Positions 7,076-17,265 of a stretch of DNA of 64,000 nucleotides are shown here, in pieces (positions within the stretch are counted from its first letter, which is position 1; every line of letters begins with the position of its first letter). The notes beneath the pieces were generated by a model that worked only from the letters and a program-made list of their open reading frames with translations, searched no databases and was not told the DNA's origin. Where the stretch lies: assembly GCF_900232995.1 (NCBI RefSeq), contig NZ_OCVX01000003.1, positions 2,549,109 through 2,613,108 of the forward strand, written 5' to 3'. Source of the DNA: Mycobacterium simulans. Lineage in GTDB: Bacteria; Actinomycetota; Actinomycetes; Mycobacteriales; Mycobacteriaceae. A program made the translations under genes and the position numbers.

Positions 7076-7987
7076 ATGTCACGCCCAGAAGTACCGATCC
7101 CATTTACGGCGATCGTCCCTGCAGCCGGCCTGGGCACGCGGTTCCTACCGGCGACCAAGACGGTGCCCAAGGAACTGTTGCCCGTCGTCGACACTCCTGG
7201 CATCGAGCTGGTTGCCGAAGAGGCGGCGGCCGCCGGTGCCGAGCGCCTGGTGATCGTCACCTCCGAGGGCAAGGACGGTGTCGTTGCGCATTTCGTCGAA
7301 GACCTGGTGCTCGAGGGAACCCTCGAGGCTCGCGGTAAGAAAGCCATGTTGGCCAAGGTGCGTCGGGCCCCGGCGTTGATCAAGGTCGAGTCCGTCGTGC
7401 AGGCCGAGCCGCTCGGACTGGGACACGCGATCGGGTGCGTGGAACCCACGCTGGCTGACGACGAGGACGCCGTATCGGTGCTATTGCCAGATGACCTGGT
7501 GTTGCCGACGGGCGTGCTGGAGACGATGTCGCAGGTGCGGGCGCTGTACGGCGGCACGGTGTTGTGTGCCATCGAGGTGTCGCCGGACGAGATCAGCGCC
7601 TACGGCGTTTTCGACGTCGAGCAAGTGCCCGACGCTGACCACCCGGACGTGCTGAAGGTCAAGGGCATGGTCGAAAAGCCCCGGGCGGACGACGCGCCGT
7701 CGATGTATGCGGCCGCCGGCCGCTACGTGCTGGACCGCGCCATCTTCGATGCGTTGCGCCGCATCGACCGCGGTGCCGGCGGCGAAGTGCAGCTCACCGA
7801 TGCGATCGCGCTGCTGATCGCCGAGGGCCACCCGGTGCATGTTGTCGTGCATCGCGGATCCCGACACGACTTGGGAAATCCCGGCGGCTACCTCAAGGCT
7901 GCGGTTGACTTTGCATTGGATCGTGACGACTATGGCCCGGATTTGCGGCGATGGTTGGTGGCGCGATTGGGCCTGACCGAGCAGTAG
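7076..7987 (+). CDS. galU: UTP-glucose-1-phosphate uridylyltransferase
   Basis: 303 residues. Forms UDP-glucose for trehalose, cell-wall galactose and glycolipid synthesis. The nucleotidyltransferase signature AAGLGTRFLPATKTVPKELL runs from about residue 14, followed by LGHAIGC, LLPDDLV, VKGMVEKP and GGEVQLTDAI. Start ATG at 7076. It is followed after 54 bases by moeA1 on the same strand, the order seen at Rv0993-Rv0994. Confidence 0.95.
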   Translation: MSRPEVPIPFTAIVPAAGLGTRFLPATKTVPKELLPVVDTPGIELVAEEAAAAGAERLVIVTSEGKDGVVAHFVEDLVLEGTLEARGKKAMLAKVRRAPALIKVESVVQAEPLGLGHAIGCVEPTLADDEDAVSVLLPDDLVLPTGVLETMSQVRALYGGTVLCAIEVSPDEISAYGVFDVEQVPDADHPDVLKVKGMVEKPRADDAPSMYAAAGRYVLDRAIFDALRRIDRGAGGEVQLTDAIALLIAEGHPVHVVVHRGSRHDLGNPGGYLKAAVDFALDRDDYGPDLRRWLVARLGLTEQ

Positions 7988-8041
7988 CCGGCCGATAAGA
8001 CCGGCCCAGTTCGCCACCATGGCTGGACGGAAAGGCGCGCT

Positions 8042-9319
8042 GTGCGTTCTGTGGAAGAGCAGCAGGCCCGAATAACGGCAGCAGCGGTAGCCCCGAGGCC
8101 GATACGTGTTGCCATTGCCGAGGCGCAGGGATTGATGTGCGCCGAAGAAGTTGTGACCGAACGCCCATTGCCCGGTTTCGATCAGGCGGCCATAGACGGT
8201 TATGCCGTGCGCAGCGTCGACGTTGCCGGTGTGGGCGATGCCGGCGGAGTCGAGGTTTTTGCCGAAGGGGACCTCGACGGCCGCGACGTGCTGACCCTGC
8301 CGGTGATGGGAACCATCGAGGCCGGTTCGCGCACACCCAGCAGGTTGCAGCCGCGGCAGGCGGCCCGCGTGCAAACCGGGGCACCGCTGCCGACGCTGGC
8401 CGATGCGGTGCTGCCGTTGCGGTGGACCGATGGCGGGATGAATCGAGTTCGGATTCTGCGCGGTGCGCCATCGGGCGCCTATGTGCGGCGCGCCGGTGAC
8501 GACGTGCAGCCGGGCGACGTTGCGGTGCGGGCGGGCACGATCATCGGCGCTGCCCAGGTGGGGCTGCTGGCGGCGGTCGGCCGCGAAAGGGTGCTGGTGC
8601 ACCCGCGCCCGCGCCTGTCGGTCATGGCCGTGGGGGGCGAGCTGGTCGACATCTCGCGGACCCCGGGCAATGGACAGGTCTACGACGTCAACTCCTATGC
8701 GTTGGCCGCGGCAGGACGGGATGCCGGCGCGGAGGTGAACCGGGTCGGCATCGTCAGCAGCAACCCCAGAGAGCTCGGGGAAATCGTCGAGGGTCAGATC
8801 AACCGAGCCGAAGTGGTGGTGATCGCTGGCGGCGTCGGCGGTGCGGCGGCCGAGGCGGTCCGCTCGGTGCTGTCGGAGCTCGGCGACATGGAGGTCGTCC
8901 GGGTAGCCATGCACCCGGGATCCGTGCAGGGCTTCGGGCAGCTCGGCCGCGATGGCGTTCCTACATTCTTGTTGCCGGCCAATCCAGTCAGCGCCCTGGT
9001 CGTCTTCGAGGTGATGGTCCGGCCGCTGATCCGGCTATCGCTGGGTAGGCGCCAGCCGATGCGCCGGATCGTGCAGGCGCGCACGCTGTCCCCGATCACC
9101 TCGGTAGCCGGGCGTAAGGGCTATCTTCGTGGTCAGCTGATGCGTGATCAGGAAAGCGGCGAATACCTGGTGCAGGCATTGGGTGGCGGTCCCGGCGGGT
9201 CATCGCATCTGCTGGCCACGCTCGCCGAGGCCAACTGTCTGGTCGTGGTTCCCAGCGGCGCTGAGCAGATTCGCACCGGTGAGATCGTCGATGTCGCCTT
9301 CCTGGCTCAGCACGGCTGA
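8042..9319 (+). CDS. moeA1: Gephyrin-like molybdotransferase Glp (MoeA1)
   Basis: 425 residues, GTG start. MoeA domain layout: N-terminal PLPGFDQAAIDGYAV (about 40-54), the linker beta domain with ARVQTGAPLP, and the MogA-like domain at about 190-340. The catalytic-type motifs are weak: GDEL becomes GGELVD, and the usual GGVSVGxxD becomes GGVGGAAAE. In Corynebacterium a MoeA-like protein (Glp) together with the membrane receptor GlpR links FtsZ with polar growth; this gene, rimJ and a GlpR-like gene lie in one run here. A scaffold role in division is therefore likelier than molybdenum insertion. That reading relies on recalled literature plus the missing motifs. Confidence 0.88.
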   Translation: MRSVEEQQARITAAAVAPRPIRVAIAEAQGLMCAEEVVTERPLPGFDQAAIDGYAVRSVDVAGVGDAGGVEVFAEGDLDGRDVLTLPVMGTIEAGSRTPSRLQPRQAARVQTGAPLPTLADAVLPLRWTDGGMNRVRILRGAPSGAYVRRAGDDVQPGDVAVRAGTIIGAAQVGLLAAVGRERVLVHPRPRLSVMAVGGELVDISRTPGNGQVYDVNSYALAAAGRDAGAEVNRVGIVSSNPRELGEIVEGQINRAEVVVIAGGVGGAAAEAVRSVLSELGDMEVVRVAMHPGSVQGFGQLGRDGVPTFLLPANPVSALVVFEVMVRPLIRLSLGRRQPMRRIVQARTLSPITSVAGRKGYLRGQLMRDQESGEYLVQALGGGPGGSSHLLATLAEANCLVVVPSGAEQIRTGEIVDVAFLAQHG

Positions 9320-9340
9320 GCGGGTGTACTCCGAATCCTC

Positions 9341-9994
9341 GTGAACCTGTTGCGCCCGAATGCCCGGCATCCGGGCTGGCCGATGGAGGTTGGTCCGCTG
9401 CGGGTTCCGGCAGGCGTGATCCGGCTGCGCCCGGTGCGGATGCGTGACGGCGCCCAGTGGAGCCGAACTCGGCTGGCCGACCGCGCGCACCTCGAGCCGT
9501 GGGAGCCCAGCGCCGACGGCGATTGGAATATCCGCAACACCGTTGCCGCGTGGCCGACGGTGTGTTCGAGTCTGCGTTCGGAGGCCCGCAAGGGTCGCAT
9601 GCTGCCGTACGTGATCGAACTGGACGGACAGTTCTGCGGCCAGTTGACCATTGGCAACGTCACGCATGGCGCGCTGCGGTCCGCCTGGATCGGTTATTGG
9701 GTACCGAGCTCGGCGACCGGCGGCGGGGTGGCCACCGGAGCGTTGGCGCTGGGGCTTGACCACTGCTTCGGCCCGGTCATGTTGCACCGCGTAGAGGCCA
9801 CGGTGCGCCCGGAGAATGCGGCCAGCCGGGCGGTGCTGGCAAAGGTTGGATTCCGCGAGGAGGGGTTGTTGCGTCGCTACCTCGAGGTCGACAGAGCGTG
9901 GCGAGACCACGTGTTGGTGGCGCTGACCGTCGAAGAGGTCTACGGGTCGGTGGCCTCGACGCTGGTGCGGGCCGGGCACGCCAGCTGGCCCTGA
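9341..9994 (+). CDS. rimJ: RimJ-type GNAT N-acetyltransferase
   Basis: GNAT protein of 217 residues from GTG 9341, or 203 from ATG 9383, the length I recall for M. tuberculosis RimJ; neither start has a good ribosome site. Motifs: IRLRPVRMRDGAQW, HLEPWEPSADG, YVIELDGQFCGQLTIGNV, SAWIGYWVPSSATGGGVATGAL (acetyl-CoA loop region), and NAASRAVLAKVGFREEGLLRRYL. RimJ-type enzymes acetylate protein N-termini, but the real substrate is unknown. It lies 22 bases after moeA1 and before the GlpR-like gene. Confidence 0.85.
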   Translation: MNLLRPNARHPGWPMEVGPLRVPAGVIRLRPVRMRDGAQWSRTRLADRAHLEPWEPSADGDWNIRNTVAAWPTVCSSLRSEARKGRMLPYVIELDGQFCGQLTIGNVTHGALRSAWIGYWVPSSATGGGVATGALALGLDHCFGPVMLHRVEATVRPENAASRAVLAKVGFREEGLLRRYLEVDRAWRDHVLVALTVEEVYGSVASTLVRAGHASWP

Positions 9995-10141
9995 CGCGTC
10001 GAGCATTGGTGTGGCTGGCGCGACACGTGTGGCGTGTGGTGCTTGTGGGAAAGAAATTACAGGTGTGTAATTGTCCTGGGCCGGCCGCGGTGGTCAACGA
10101 AAGGGCCTCGCGGGGATTGGAACCGAAGAGAGCAGGTCATC

Positions 10142-11161
10142 ATGCCAAGCATCCCGCAATCATTGTTGTGGATCTCGCTCGTGGTGCTCTGGCTGTTCGT
10201 GCTGGTTCCCATGCTGATCAGCAAACGCGACGCGGTCCGGCGTACCAGCGACGTGGCGCTGGCGACCCGGGTACTCAACGGCGGCGCGAGTGCGCGCCTG
10301 ATCAAGCGTGGTGGTCCGGCCGCGGGTCATCGCAGCGACCCGGACTGGAAGCCGGAGGAAGACTGGACGCACGAGCTCGTCGATGAACAGCAAGCTGAGC
10401 AAGACAGTGACCTTGACGAGGAAGCCGACGAGGTGGACCGTCGGCGCCCGGTCGTCATGAAGGTTGCTGCCGCCCAGGAGCCTGGCGAGCCCGACTATCT
10501 GGACGTCGATGTCGTCGAGGACTCGGGTGCCCTTCCGGCGGGAGCGGGTTCCCTCGATGAAGTAGCTGAAGTGGAAGCGGCGGAGCCCGAGGCCGACCCA
10601 GAGGCCGACGAGGAACGGGCCGATGACGAATACGAATATGTCGAGGATTCCTCCGGTTTGGAGCCCGAGGAGGACGAGGACGACGGGGAGGATGTGCTCG
10701 CGTCGGTGACGCCGGGTGCATCGCGGAGGCGCCGATTCGAAACCAAGACGGCCGCGGCCGTCAGCGCGCGCAAGTACGCATTCCGCAAGCGTGTGCTGAT
10801 GATCATGGCGGTGGTCCTGGTTGGCTCGGCCACCGCGGCGTTCGAAGTGACTCCGGTCGCGTGGTGGGTATGCGGCAGTGCCACCGCGATAACGGTGCTC
10901 TACCTGGGGTATCTGCGCCGACAAACCCGGATCGAGGAGAAGGTCCGGCGCCGCCGGATGCAGCGGATGGCGCGTGCGCGGCTGGGCGTGGAGAACACGC
11001 ATGACCGCGAATACGACGTGGTGCCTTCGCGGCTGCGGCGCCCGGGCGCGGTGGTCCTTGAGATCGATGACGAGGACCCCATATTCGCGCACCTGGACAA
11101 CGCGGTGTCGATGCGCAACTACGGCTGGCCTCGAGACCTGCCGAGGGCCGTCGGCCAGTAG
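10142..11161 (+). CDS. GlpR-like membrane receptor (Rv0996-like)
   Basis: 339 residues. An N-terminal helix (about 7-26, LLWISLVVLWLFVLVPMLIS) is followed by a basic stretch and a long acidic, low-complexity region (about 84-185, dominated by Glu and Asp), then two transmembrane helices (about 218-237 and 238-259) and a basic C-terminal tail. This matches the membrane partner of Glp in actinobacteria. Start ATG 10142 follows AGAGCAGG; an upstream in-frame ATG at 10034 is rejected for lack of a ribosome site and an unlikely N-terminus. The acidic region may be the docking segment; that is inference. Confidence 0.78.
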   Translation: MPSIPQSLLWISLVVLWLFVLVPMLISKRDAVRRTSDVALATRVLNGGASARLIKRGGPAAGHRSDPDWKPEEDWTHELVDEQQAEQDSDLDEEADEVDRRRPVVMKVAAAQEPGEPDYLDVDVVEDSGALPAGAGSLDEVAEVEAAEPEADPEADEERADDEYEYVEDSSGLEPEEDEDDGEDVLASVTPGASRRRRFETKTAAAVSARKYAFRKRVLMIMAVVLVGSATAAFEVTPVAWWVCGSATAITVLYLGYLRRQTRIEEKVRRRRMQRMARARLGVENTHDREYDVVPSRLRRPGAVVLEIDDEDPIFAHLDNAVSMRNYGWPRDLPRAVGQ

Positions 11162-11215
11162 TAGTGATCGGGGTTCGGCCGTTGGGGCTCGCGGCTGGTA
11201 GCCTGCTAGCGATCA

Positions 11216-11288
11216 GGGGCTATGGCGCAGTTGGTAGCGCGACTCGTTCGCATCGAGTAGGTCAGGGGTTCGAATCCCCTTAGCTCCA
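11216..11288 (+). tRNA. tRNA-Ala(CGC)
   Basis: Cloverleaf of 73 bases ending in discriminator A, CCA not encoded. Acceptor stem GGGGCTA/TAGCTCC (one G-T pair), D stem GCGC/GCGC, anticodon stem ACTCG/CGAGT with loop TTCGCAT (anticodon CGC), T arm with GGTTCGAAT. It reads Ala codon GCG, frequent in this genome. Confidence 0.97.
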
Positions 11289-11297
11289 CATTTTGGC

Positions 11298-11353
11298 GAG
11301 CAGACGCAAAAGCCCCCAAAAACGGCCGTTCTCGGGGGCTTTTGCGTCTGCTC
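11298..11353. terminator. Hairpin terminator after tRNA-Ala
   Basis: Perfect 20-base arms, 11298-11317 and 11334-11353, around a 16-base loop; the 3' arm contains GGGGGCTTTTGCG. The arm sequence GAGCAGACGCAAAA recurs in the hairpins at 18484 and 35692. Confidence 0.88.
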
Positions 11354-11378
11354 ACCACACATGGGGTACTCGTTGTGA

Positions 11379-12356
11379 GTGGTTCCTGGCAACCCGGTGA
11401 GCACGCTGGTCGTTGACACCTACGACCTCGGTGAGGCCGAGGTGAAACTGAGTGCGGCCTTTTCGAAGTCTCGGATCGGCACGCGGTCCGGGGACGCACC
11501 AACCTGGACGCGCTGCTGGCGCTCGCATGTCGGATCGGTCACTATCGACGACGCTTACCTCACGTACGACATGAGCTACGACAGCGAGCCTTCCGACAAG
11601 ATGCTGCTGTGCCGCGTCCGCACCGGCCTCATCGACGCTCAATACCCGGACTGGGAAGCCGGAACGTTCGGCACGGGCGACGTGGGAGCGTTCAGTGTCG
11701 CCGACGGAGTGCCATTCGGCGGCCACGTTGACCGAGCGCACTACAACATCGTCATGCTCGACAGGAACCTATTGGGCAAGGTCGCGGCGCTGGCGCCCGG
11801 CAGCAACTTGCAATCGGTCCGACTGACCGGATCAGCACCCGTGTCCCGTGCGGCCAACAAGCACATGGTCGACGCCATCGACTACGTATGCCACTGTGTG
11901 GCCGCCAATCCAGAAGCGATGGAGCAACCGCTTATCGCCGAGGCGGTCGAGCGCTACCTAGCCGCCAGCGTCCTGGCGACCTTCCCCAACAACGCCCCGC
12001 TTGAGGCCACCGCCGAAGACCGCCATGACGGCACGCCGGCGGTGGTGCGACGTGCGATCGAGTTCATTGAGGAGCATGCACAGGCCGCCATGTCGGTAGC
12101 CGACATAGCCGCAGCCGTCTACGTGACGCCGCGAGCGTTGCAGTACGCGTTCCGCCGTCACCGTGACTGCACCCCAATGGAATACGTTCGCAAAGTCCGC
12201 CTGCAGTACGCGCACCGCGATCTTGCCACGAGCGACGCCCTCACGACCACAGTTGCGGACGTCGCCCGTCGTTGGGGATTCGGGCACCTGGGCAGATTCG
12301 CGGCCTACTATCGGCAGGCCTATGGCGAAAGTCCGCACGACACGCTGCGCCAATAG
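11379..12356 (+). CDS. AraC-family transcriptional regulator
   Basis: 325 residues from GTG 11379 (GTG 11397, giving VSTLVVDTYDLGEAE, is an equally good start). The N-terminal 200 residues form an AraC-binding-2 type sensor with GHVDRAHYNIVMLDRNLL. Two C-terminal helix-turn-helix units follow: MSVADIAAAVYVTPRALQYAF (about 235-255) and TTTVADVARRWGFGHLGRFAAYY (about 290-312). It starts directly after the tRNA-Ala terminator and has no obvious partner operon. I do not recall a gene of this type at this position in M. tuberculosis. Inducer and targets unknown. Confidence 0.85.
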   Translation: MVPGNPVSTLVVDTYDLGEAEVKLSAAFSKSRIGTRSGDAPTWTRCWRSHVGSVTIDDAYLTYDMSYDSEPSDKMLLCRVRTGLIDAQYPDWEAGTFGTGDVGAFSVADGVPFGGHVDRAHYNIVMLDRNLLGKVAALAPGSNLQSVRLTGSAPVSRAANKHMVDAIDYVCHCVAANPEAMEQPLIAEAVERYLAASVLATFPNNAPLEATAEDRHDGTPAVVRRAIEFIEEHAQAAMSVADIAAAVYVTPRALQYAFRRHRDCTPMEYVRKVRLQYAHRDLATSDALTTTVADVARRWGFGHLGRFAAYYRQAYGESPHDTLRQ

Positions 12357-12358
12357 CC

Positions 12359-12886
12359 TTAGGCTCTACCGAGCGAAAACAATTCCGGCGCAACGGGTTT
12401 AGTGACATACGTGCGTGTGCCCGACGAAACCGTAAGTACAATCGGTAGACCGGAGAGGCCTTCGGTCACATCGGCGAAGCGGTGCGCGCGCTGCAGATCG
12501 GTGATGAAAATCGCACTAGCGCCAGGCGCGATGTCATGCGGAACCCTGGTCCCGCCGTCGGGTGCTTCGCCGGGTATCAGCGATGTGCCGTCGGTATCCG
12601 CGCGGATCGCCCACTCGTCGACATGGAACGGTTCCCGCCCGGTGTTGACGACCTTGACGCCGAGCACGAAGCGGCCGGGCTGGAATTGGTCCGCCGCACG
12701 CGCCAGCGAATCGCTCACGTTGGAGGCGGCGTCGTTGGCGACCAGTCCGTCGGGCGTCAGTAGGCCGACTACGGGCGTCAATTTCGGTTGTGCGCCTCTT
12801 AGCAGGACGGCGGCTAGTTGCCAGGTGAGCGACGCGGCCGCGAGCACGGTGGCAACGACACCGAGGACGAACGCGGCGACGGTCAT
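12359..12886 (-). CDS. Hypothetical membrane-anchored protein
   Basis: 175 residues from ATG 12886. One N-terminal hydrophobic helix (about 2-28) followed by an extracytoplasmic, beta-rich domain: RFVLGVKVVNTGREPFHVDEWAI, GASAIFITDLQ and LTVSSGTRTYVTKPV. In-frame codons upstream to 13039 read as a basic, unlikely N-terminus. No family recognised. Its 3' end abuts the AraC gene tail to tail with only two bases between. Confidence 0.6.
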   Translation of the reverse strand: MTVAAFVLGVVATVLAAASLTWQLAAVLLRGAQPKLTPVVGLLTPDGLVANDAASNVSDSLARAADQFQPGRFVLGVKVVNTGREPFHVDEWAIRADTDGTSLIPGEAPDGGTRVPHDIAPGASAIFITDLQRAHRFADVTEGLSGLPIVLTVSSGTRTYVTKPVAPELFSLGRA

Positions 12887-13130
12887 CGCGCCATGCCCAA
12901 GGCGTCGAAGCCGTTGCGGGAGGGCCGCTGCGGTGCAATCAGCTGCGGTGTCGGCATAGCGATGGAGTATCACGTTCTGGCGGCGGTGTCTAGCTCTGAT
13001 GGTGCGGAATGCGCTGCGGCCGCACCGATTCGGCGCCAAATCTGATGAAGTCCCAAAATTCGGCTGAACATTCGCTAAGACACGCGTGGCGACCCCAGAT
13101 TCCGTGTCGGGCTACCCCTACTGTCGGGAC

Positions 13131-13382
13131 ATGAGCACTAAGTACTATCTGCAGAAGGTACCCGTCGAATCTGTCGAGCCGGGCTTTTCGCTAGCCGTCC
13201 GCGACGGTGACGACTATCGCCTCTTTCAGGTCGAATGTACCCAGATGTCTCAGCGCAGCGGCCAGCCGGTGATGATCAAACTGGTGTCCGAGCCCGTCGA
13301 TGGCGGCGATCCGTGGGTCTTGGAACATGAAGCGGGCACGCCGGTAGTCCGGCTCCTTGGCGTTTGCGAGGCCGCGTCTTAG
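13131..13382 (+). CDS. Small hypothetical protein
   Basis: 83 residues from ATG 13131 (MSTKYYLQKVPVESV). Compact alpha/beta composition with no signal or membrane segment; ends LLGVCEAAS. A longer in-frame start at 13086 is less natural. No family recognised. It stands alone between a minus-strand membrane protein and the methyltransferase, which converges on it. Confidence 0.6.
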   Translation: MSTKYYLQKVPVESVEPGFSLAVRDGDDYRLFQVECTQMSQRSGQPVMIKLVSEPVDGGDPWVLEHEAGTPVVRLLGVCEAAS

Positions 13383-13418
13383 GCGGCGTCTCTAGGCCGC
13401 GTCTCTAGGGCGTGTTAG

Positions 13419-15224
<1,806 letters not shown>

Positions 15225-15229
15225 AAGGC

Positions 15230-15916
15230 ATGGGGCCGTTCTGGATTGGCTTGATCGCAGGCCTGCCGATGGTCGCGTGCGCTCACTCGCCCGCGCCCGT
15301 ATCGCCGCCAGGTCCATCATCTCCCTCGGCCCATACCGCTGTCGTCAACCCCGCCAACATCAAAAGGGTTGGTCGCGAGTTGCCGCCGGGCTATGAGGTG
15401 ACTAGCGGTATTCCCAGGGGAATCTCGCCGAGGGTGGTCTGGAATCTTGACGCGGACGCTTCGGTTATCAGGGCCGAGCCTGCACCGTGTGCGACGCTCG
15501 CCGACCCGGGTACTGGGCGCGATCAATCCGCCCAAGGCGTGTCCGGATCGGGCGCCGGCGGCATTGTCGACGCAGTCGTGGTGGCTTTGCGGCCGGGCCC
15601 GGTGGTCTTGGACCGCAACGTCGTCGCGAGTTGCAGCCAGTGGAACATGTCGAACGGACGCACGACCGCCAGCATCCGGTTGACCGAATCTCCGCACATC
15701 GACGGCGTCGAAACGCTCGGAATGGTGGCTGACATTCGCTTGTCCGTCGAGTCGGGCGCCCAAATCGATTCTCGGACATACACATTCATCGCCTATCTGG
15801 GCGACTACTATGCATTCACCACCTTGACCACCGATCCCGGGTCAATGCTTCCGCCGCTGCCACCGCAGTTTGCTGCTGATCTACTGGTCAAAACGGTGTC
15901 GACGTTACGCAGCTGA
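15230..15916 (+). CDS. DUF5642-type lipoprotein (Rv0999-like)
   Basis: 228 residues. N-terminal signal with lipobox-like MVAC (Cys at about 17), a Pro/Ser-rich linker, then a mature domain with conserved Cys (PCATLAD, VASCSQWN) and the closing YTFIAYLGDYYAFTTL and FAADLLVKTVSTL. Exported, function unknown. It begins five bases after pat and is followed nine bases on by a paralogue, so the three are probably one transcript. Confidence 0.78.
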   Translation: MGPFWIGLIAGLPMVACAHSPAPVSPPGPSSPSAHTAVVNPANIKRVGRELPPGYEVTSGIPRGISPRVVWNLDADASVIRAEPAPCATLADPGTGRDQSAQGVSGSGAGGIVDAVVVALRPGPVVLDRNVVASCSQWNMSNGRTTASIRLTESPHIDGVETLGMVADIRLSVESGAQIDSRTYTFIAYLGDYYAFTTLTTDPGSMLPPLPPQFAADLLVKTVSTLRS

Positions 15917-15934
15917 GCCGCCGCGTTGGGTAGG

Positions 15935-16603
15935 GTGACGACGGTGTTCAAGGTGGTGCTCGCGATGGCGTCAGCATGCTCGCTGGTCGGCTGTTCGGCG
16001 GGAGCCATGTCCTCGCAGCCCGCTAAGGGCGACATTGCCCACGTCGCCGAGGTGAAGTCGAGCTTCGGACCCGAGTTCAAAGTCACCGAGGTCACGCTCA
16101 GGGCTATCGACCCCGCGTTCTTCTCCTCCCGGAAGTTGCCCGAGGGGTTGAGCTTCGATCCGGCGAAGTGCGCGAAAATAGCCGCCGGACCTGACATGCC
16201 ACCGGGAATTCAGGGCAACATGGCCGCCGTGTCCGCGGAGGGCAATGGTAATCGGTTCGTCGTGATCGCGGTGGAGACGTCCCAGCCGCTGGCGGTCAAC
16301 GAGCCGGGGCACGACTGCAAGAAGGTAGCATTCTCCGGTGGACGACTGCGCGGCGCCATCGAGGTGATCGATGCCCCGAAGATCGACGGGACGAAGACGC
16401 TGGGTATCCACCGCGTGCTGCAGACAGTCGTTGGCGCGTCCGTGCGCACCGGCGAGCTCTACGACTACTCCGCGCACTTCGGTGACTACCAGGTGATCGT
16501 CATCGCCAATCCGTTGGTGATTCCTGACCAGCCGCTGGCTAAGGTCGACACGCAGCGTGCCCGCGATTTGCTCGTCACGGCGACGGCCGCGATCTGTGCC
16601 TAA
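15935..16603 (+). CDS. DUF5642-type lipoprotein, tandem paralogue
   Basis: About 222 residues from GTG 15935 (TTG 15926 and GTG 15944 also possible). Signal peptide with lipobox LVGC, then LPEGLSFDPAKCAKIAAGPDM, a His-Asp-Cys site, and HFGDYQVIVIANP with ARDLLVTATAAICA. It mirrors the gene upstream: paired cysteines, an ETLG/KTLG segment before the last strands, and a GDY motif. I recall only one such gene here in M. tuberculosis, so this looks like a local duplication that has diverged. Function unknown. Confidence 0.78.
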   Translation: MTTVFKVVLAMASACSLVGCSAGAMSSQPAKGDIAHVAEVKSSFGPEFKVTEVTLRAIDPAFFSSRKLPEGLSFDPAKCAKIAAGPDMPPGIQGNMAAVSAEGNGNRFVVIAVETSQPLAVNEPGHDCKKVAFSGGRLRGAIEVIDAPKIDGTKTLGIHRVLQTVVGASVRTGELYDYSAHFGDYQVIVIANPLVIPDQPLAKVDTQRARDLLVTATAAICA

Positions 16604-17217
16604 CGCACGTCGCGCGGCCGGAACTGCATGCTGACCCGTGGCCCCGCGGCCGCTGACGTCTTGGGGACCGAGTGCTCCCAAGTGCGTTGACACGATCCGC
16701 CCATCACCAGCAGATCGCCGTGCGCCAGCGGCAGTCGCAACGATGGGCCGCCGCCGCGCCGACGCATGGCGAAAGTGCGTGTGGCGCCGAGGCTGACGAT
16801 AGCCACCATGGTGTCTTCCGAGCTGCCACGGCCGATGGTGTCGCCGTGCCAGGCGACGCTGTCCGAGCCGTTGCGGTACCAACACAGCCCGACGGTGGTG
16901 AACGGCTCACCCATTTCGCCGCCATAGATGTCGTTGAGCCGCCGGCGCAGCCGCGCCAGCTGCGGATGCGGTGGGTCTTCGACGGTCAGGTCGTGAAAAC
17001 TCACCATGCGGGGCACGTCGACCACGCGGTCATACATCTGGCGGCGCTCGGCTCGCCACGGCACGTTGGCTAGCAGCGCGTCCAGCAACTCCACTCCACC
17101 TGTCAGCCAGCCCGCACGGAAGTCGATAAAGGCGCCGTCACCGAGTTGTCTGCGCTCGTTGAGCTCGAATAGCGAGCCCTGTACCGCGATCGCCACGACC
17201 ACGAGTCTATCGCACAC
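16600..17217 (-). CDS. AlkB-like 2-oxoglutarate/Fe(II) dioxygenase (Rv1000c-like)
   Basis: Up to 205 residues from GTG 17217; GTG 17196 (VAIAVQGSLFEL) is an alternative. Iron and 2-oxoglutarate residues: WHGDTIGRGSSED supplies His and Asp, WEHSVPK the second His, and GPRVSMQFRPRDV the Arg pair. The nucleotide-recognition lid is short, as in AlkB homologues that repair alkylated bases. The final codons overlap the end of the DUF5642 gene by four bases, convergent. Divergent from arcA. Confidence 0.85.
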   Translation of the reverse strand: MCDRLVVVAIAVQGSLFELNERRQLGDGAFIDFRAGWLTGGVELLDALLANVPWRAERRQMYDRVVDVPRMVSFHDLTVEDPPHPQLARLRRRLNDIYGGEMGEPFTTVGLCWYRNGSDSVAWHGDTIGRGSSEDTMVAIVSLGATRTFAMRRRGGGPSLRLPLAHGDLLVMGGSCQRTWEHSVPKTSAAAGPRVSMQFRPRDVR

Positions 17218-17265
17218 TAGTTCGATAGTCCGGTGTGCGGCGCGGCCGCGGGTTACGTTTGACCT

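Noticed and set aside
7481..8914. Long minus-strand open frame opposite galU and moeA1
   Set aside because: His/Arg-rich composition typical of GC-rich antisense; the plus-strand genes explain the DNA.
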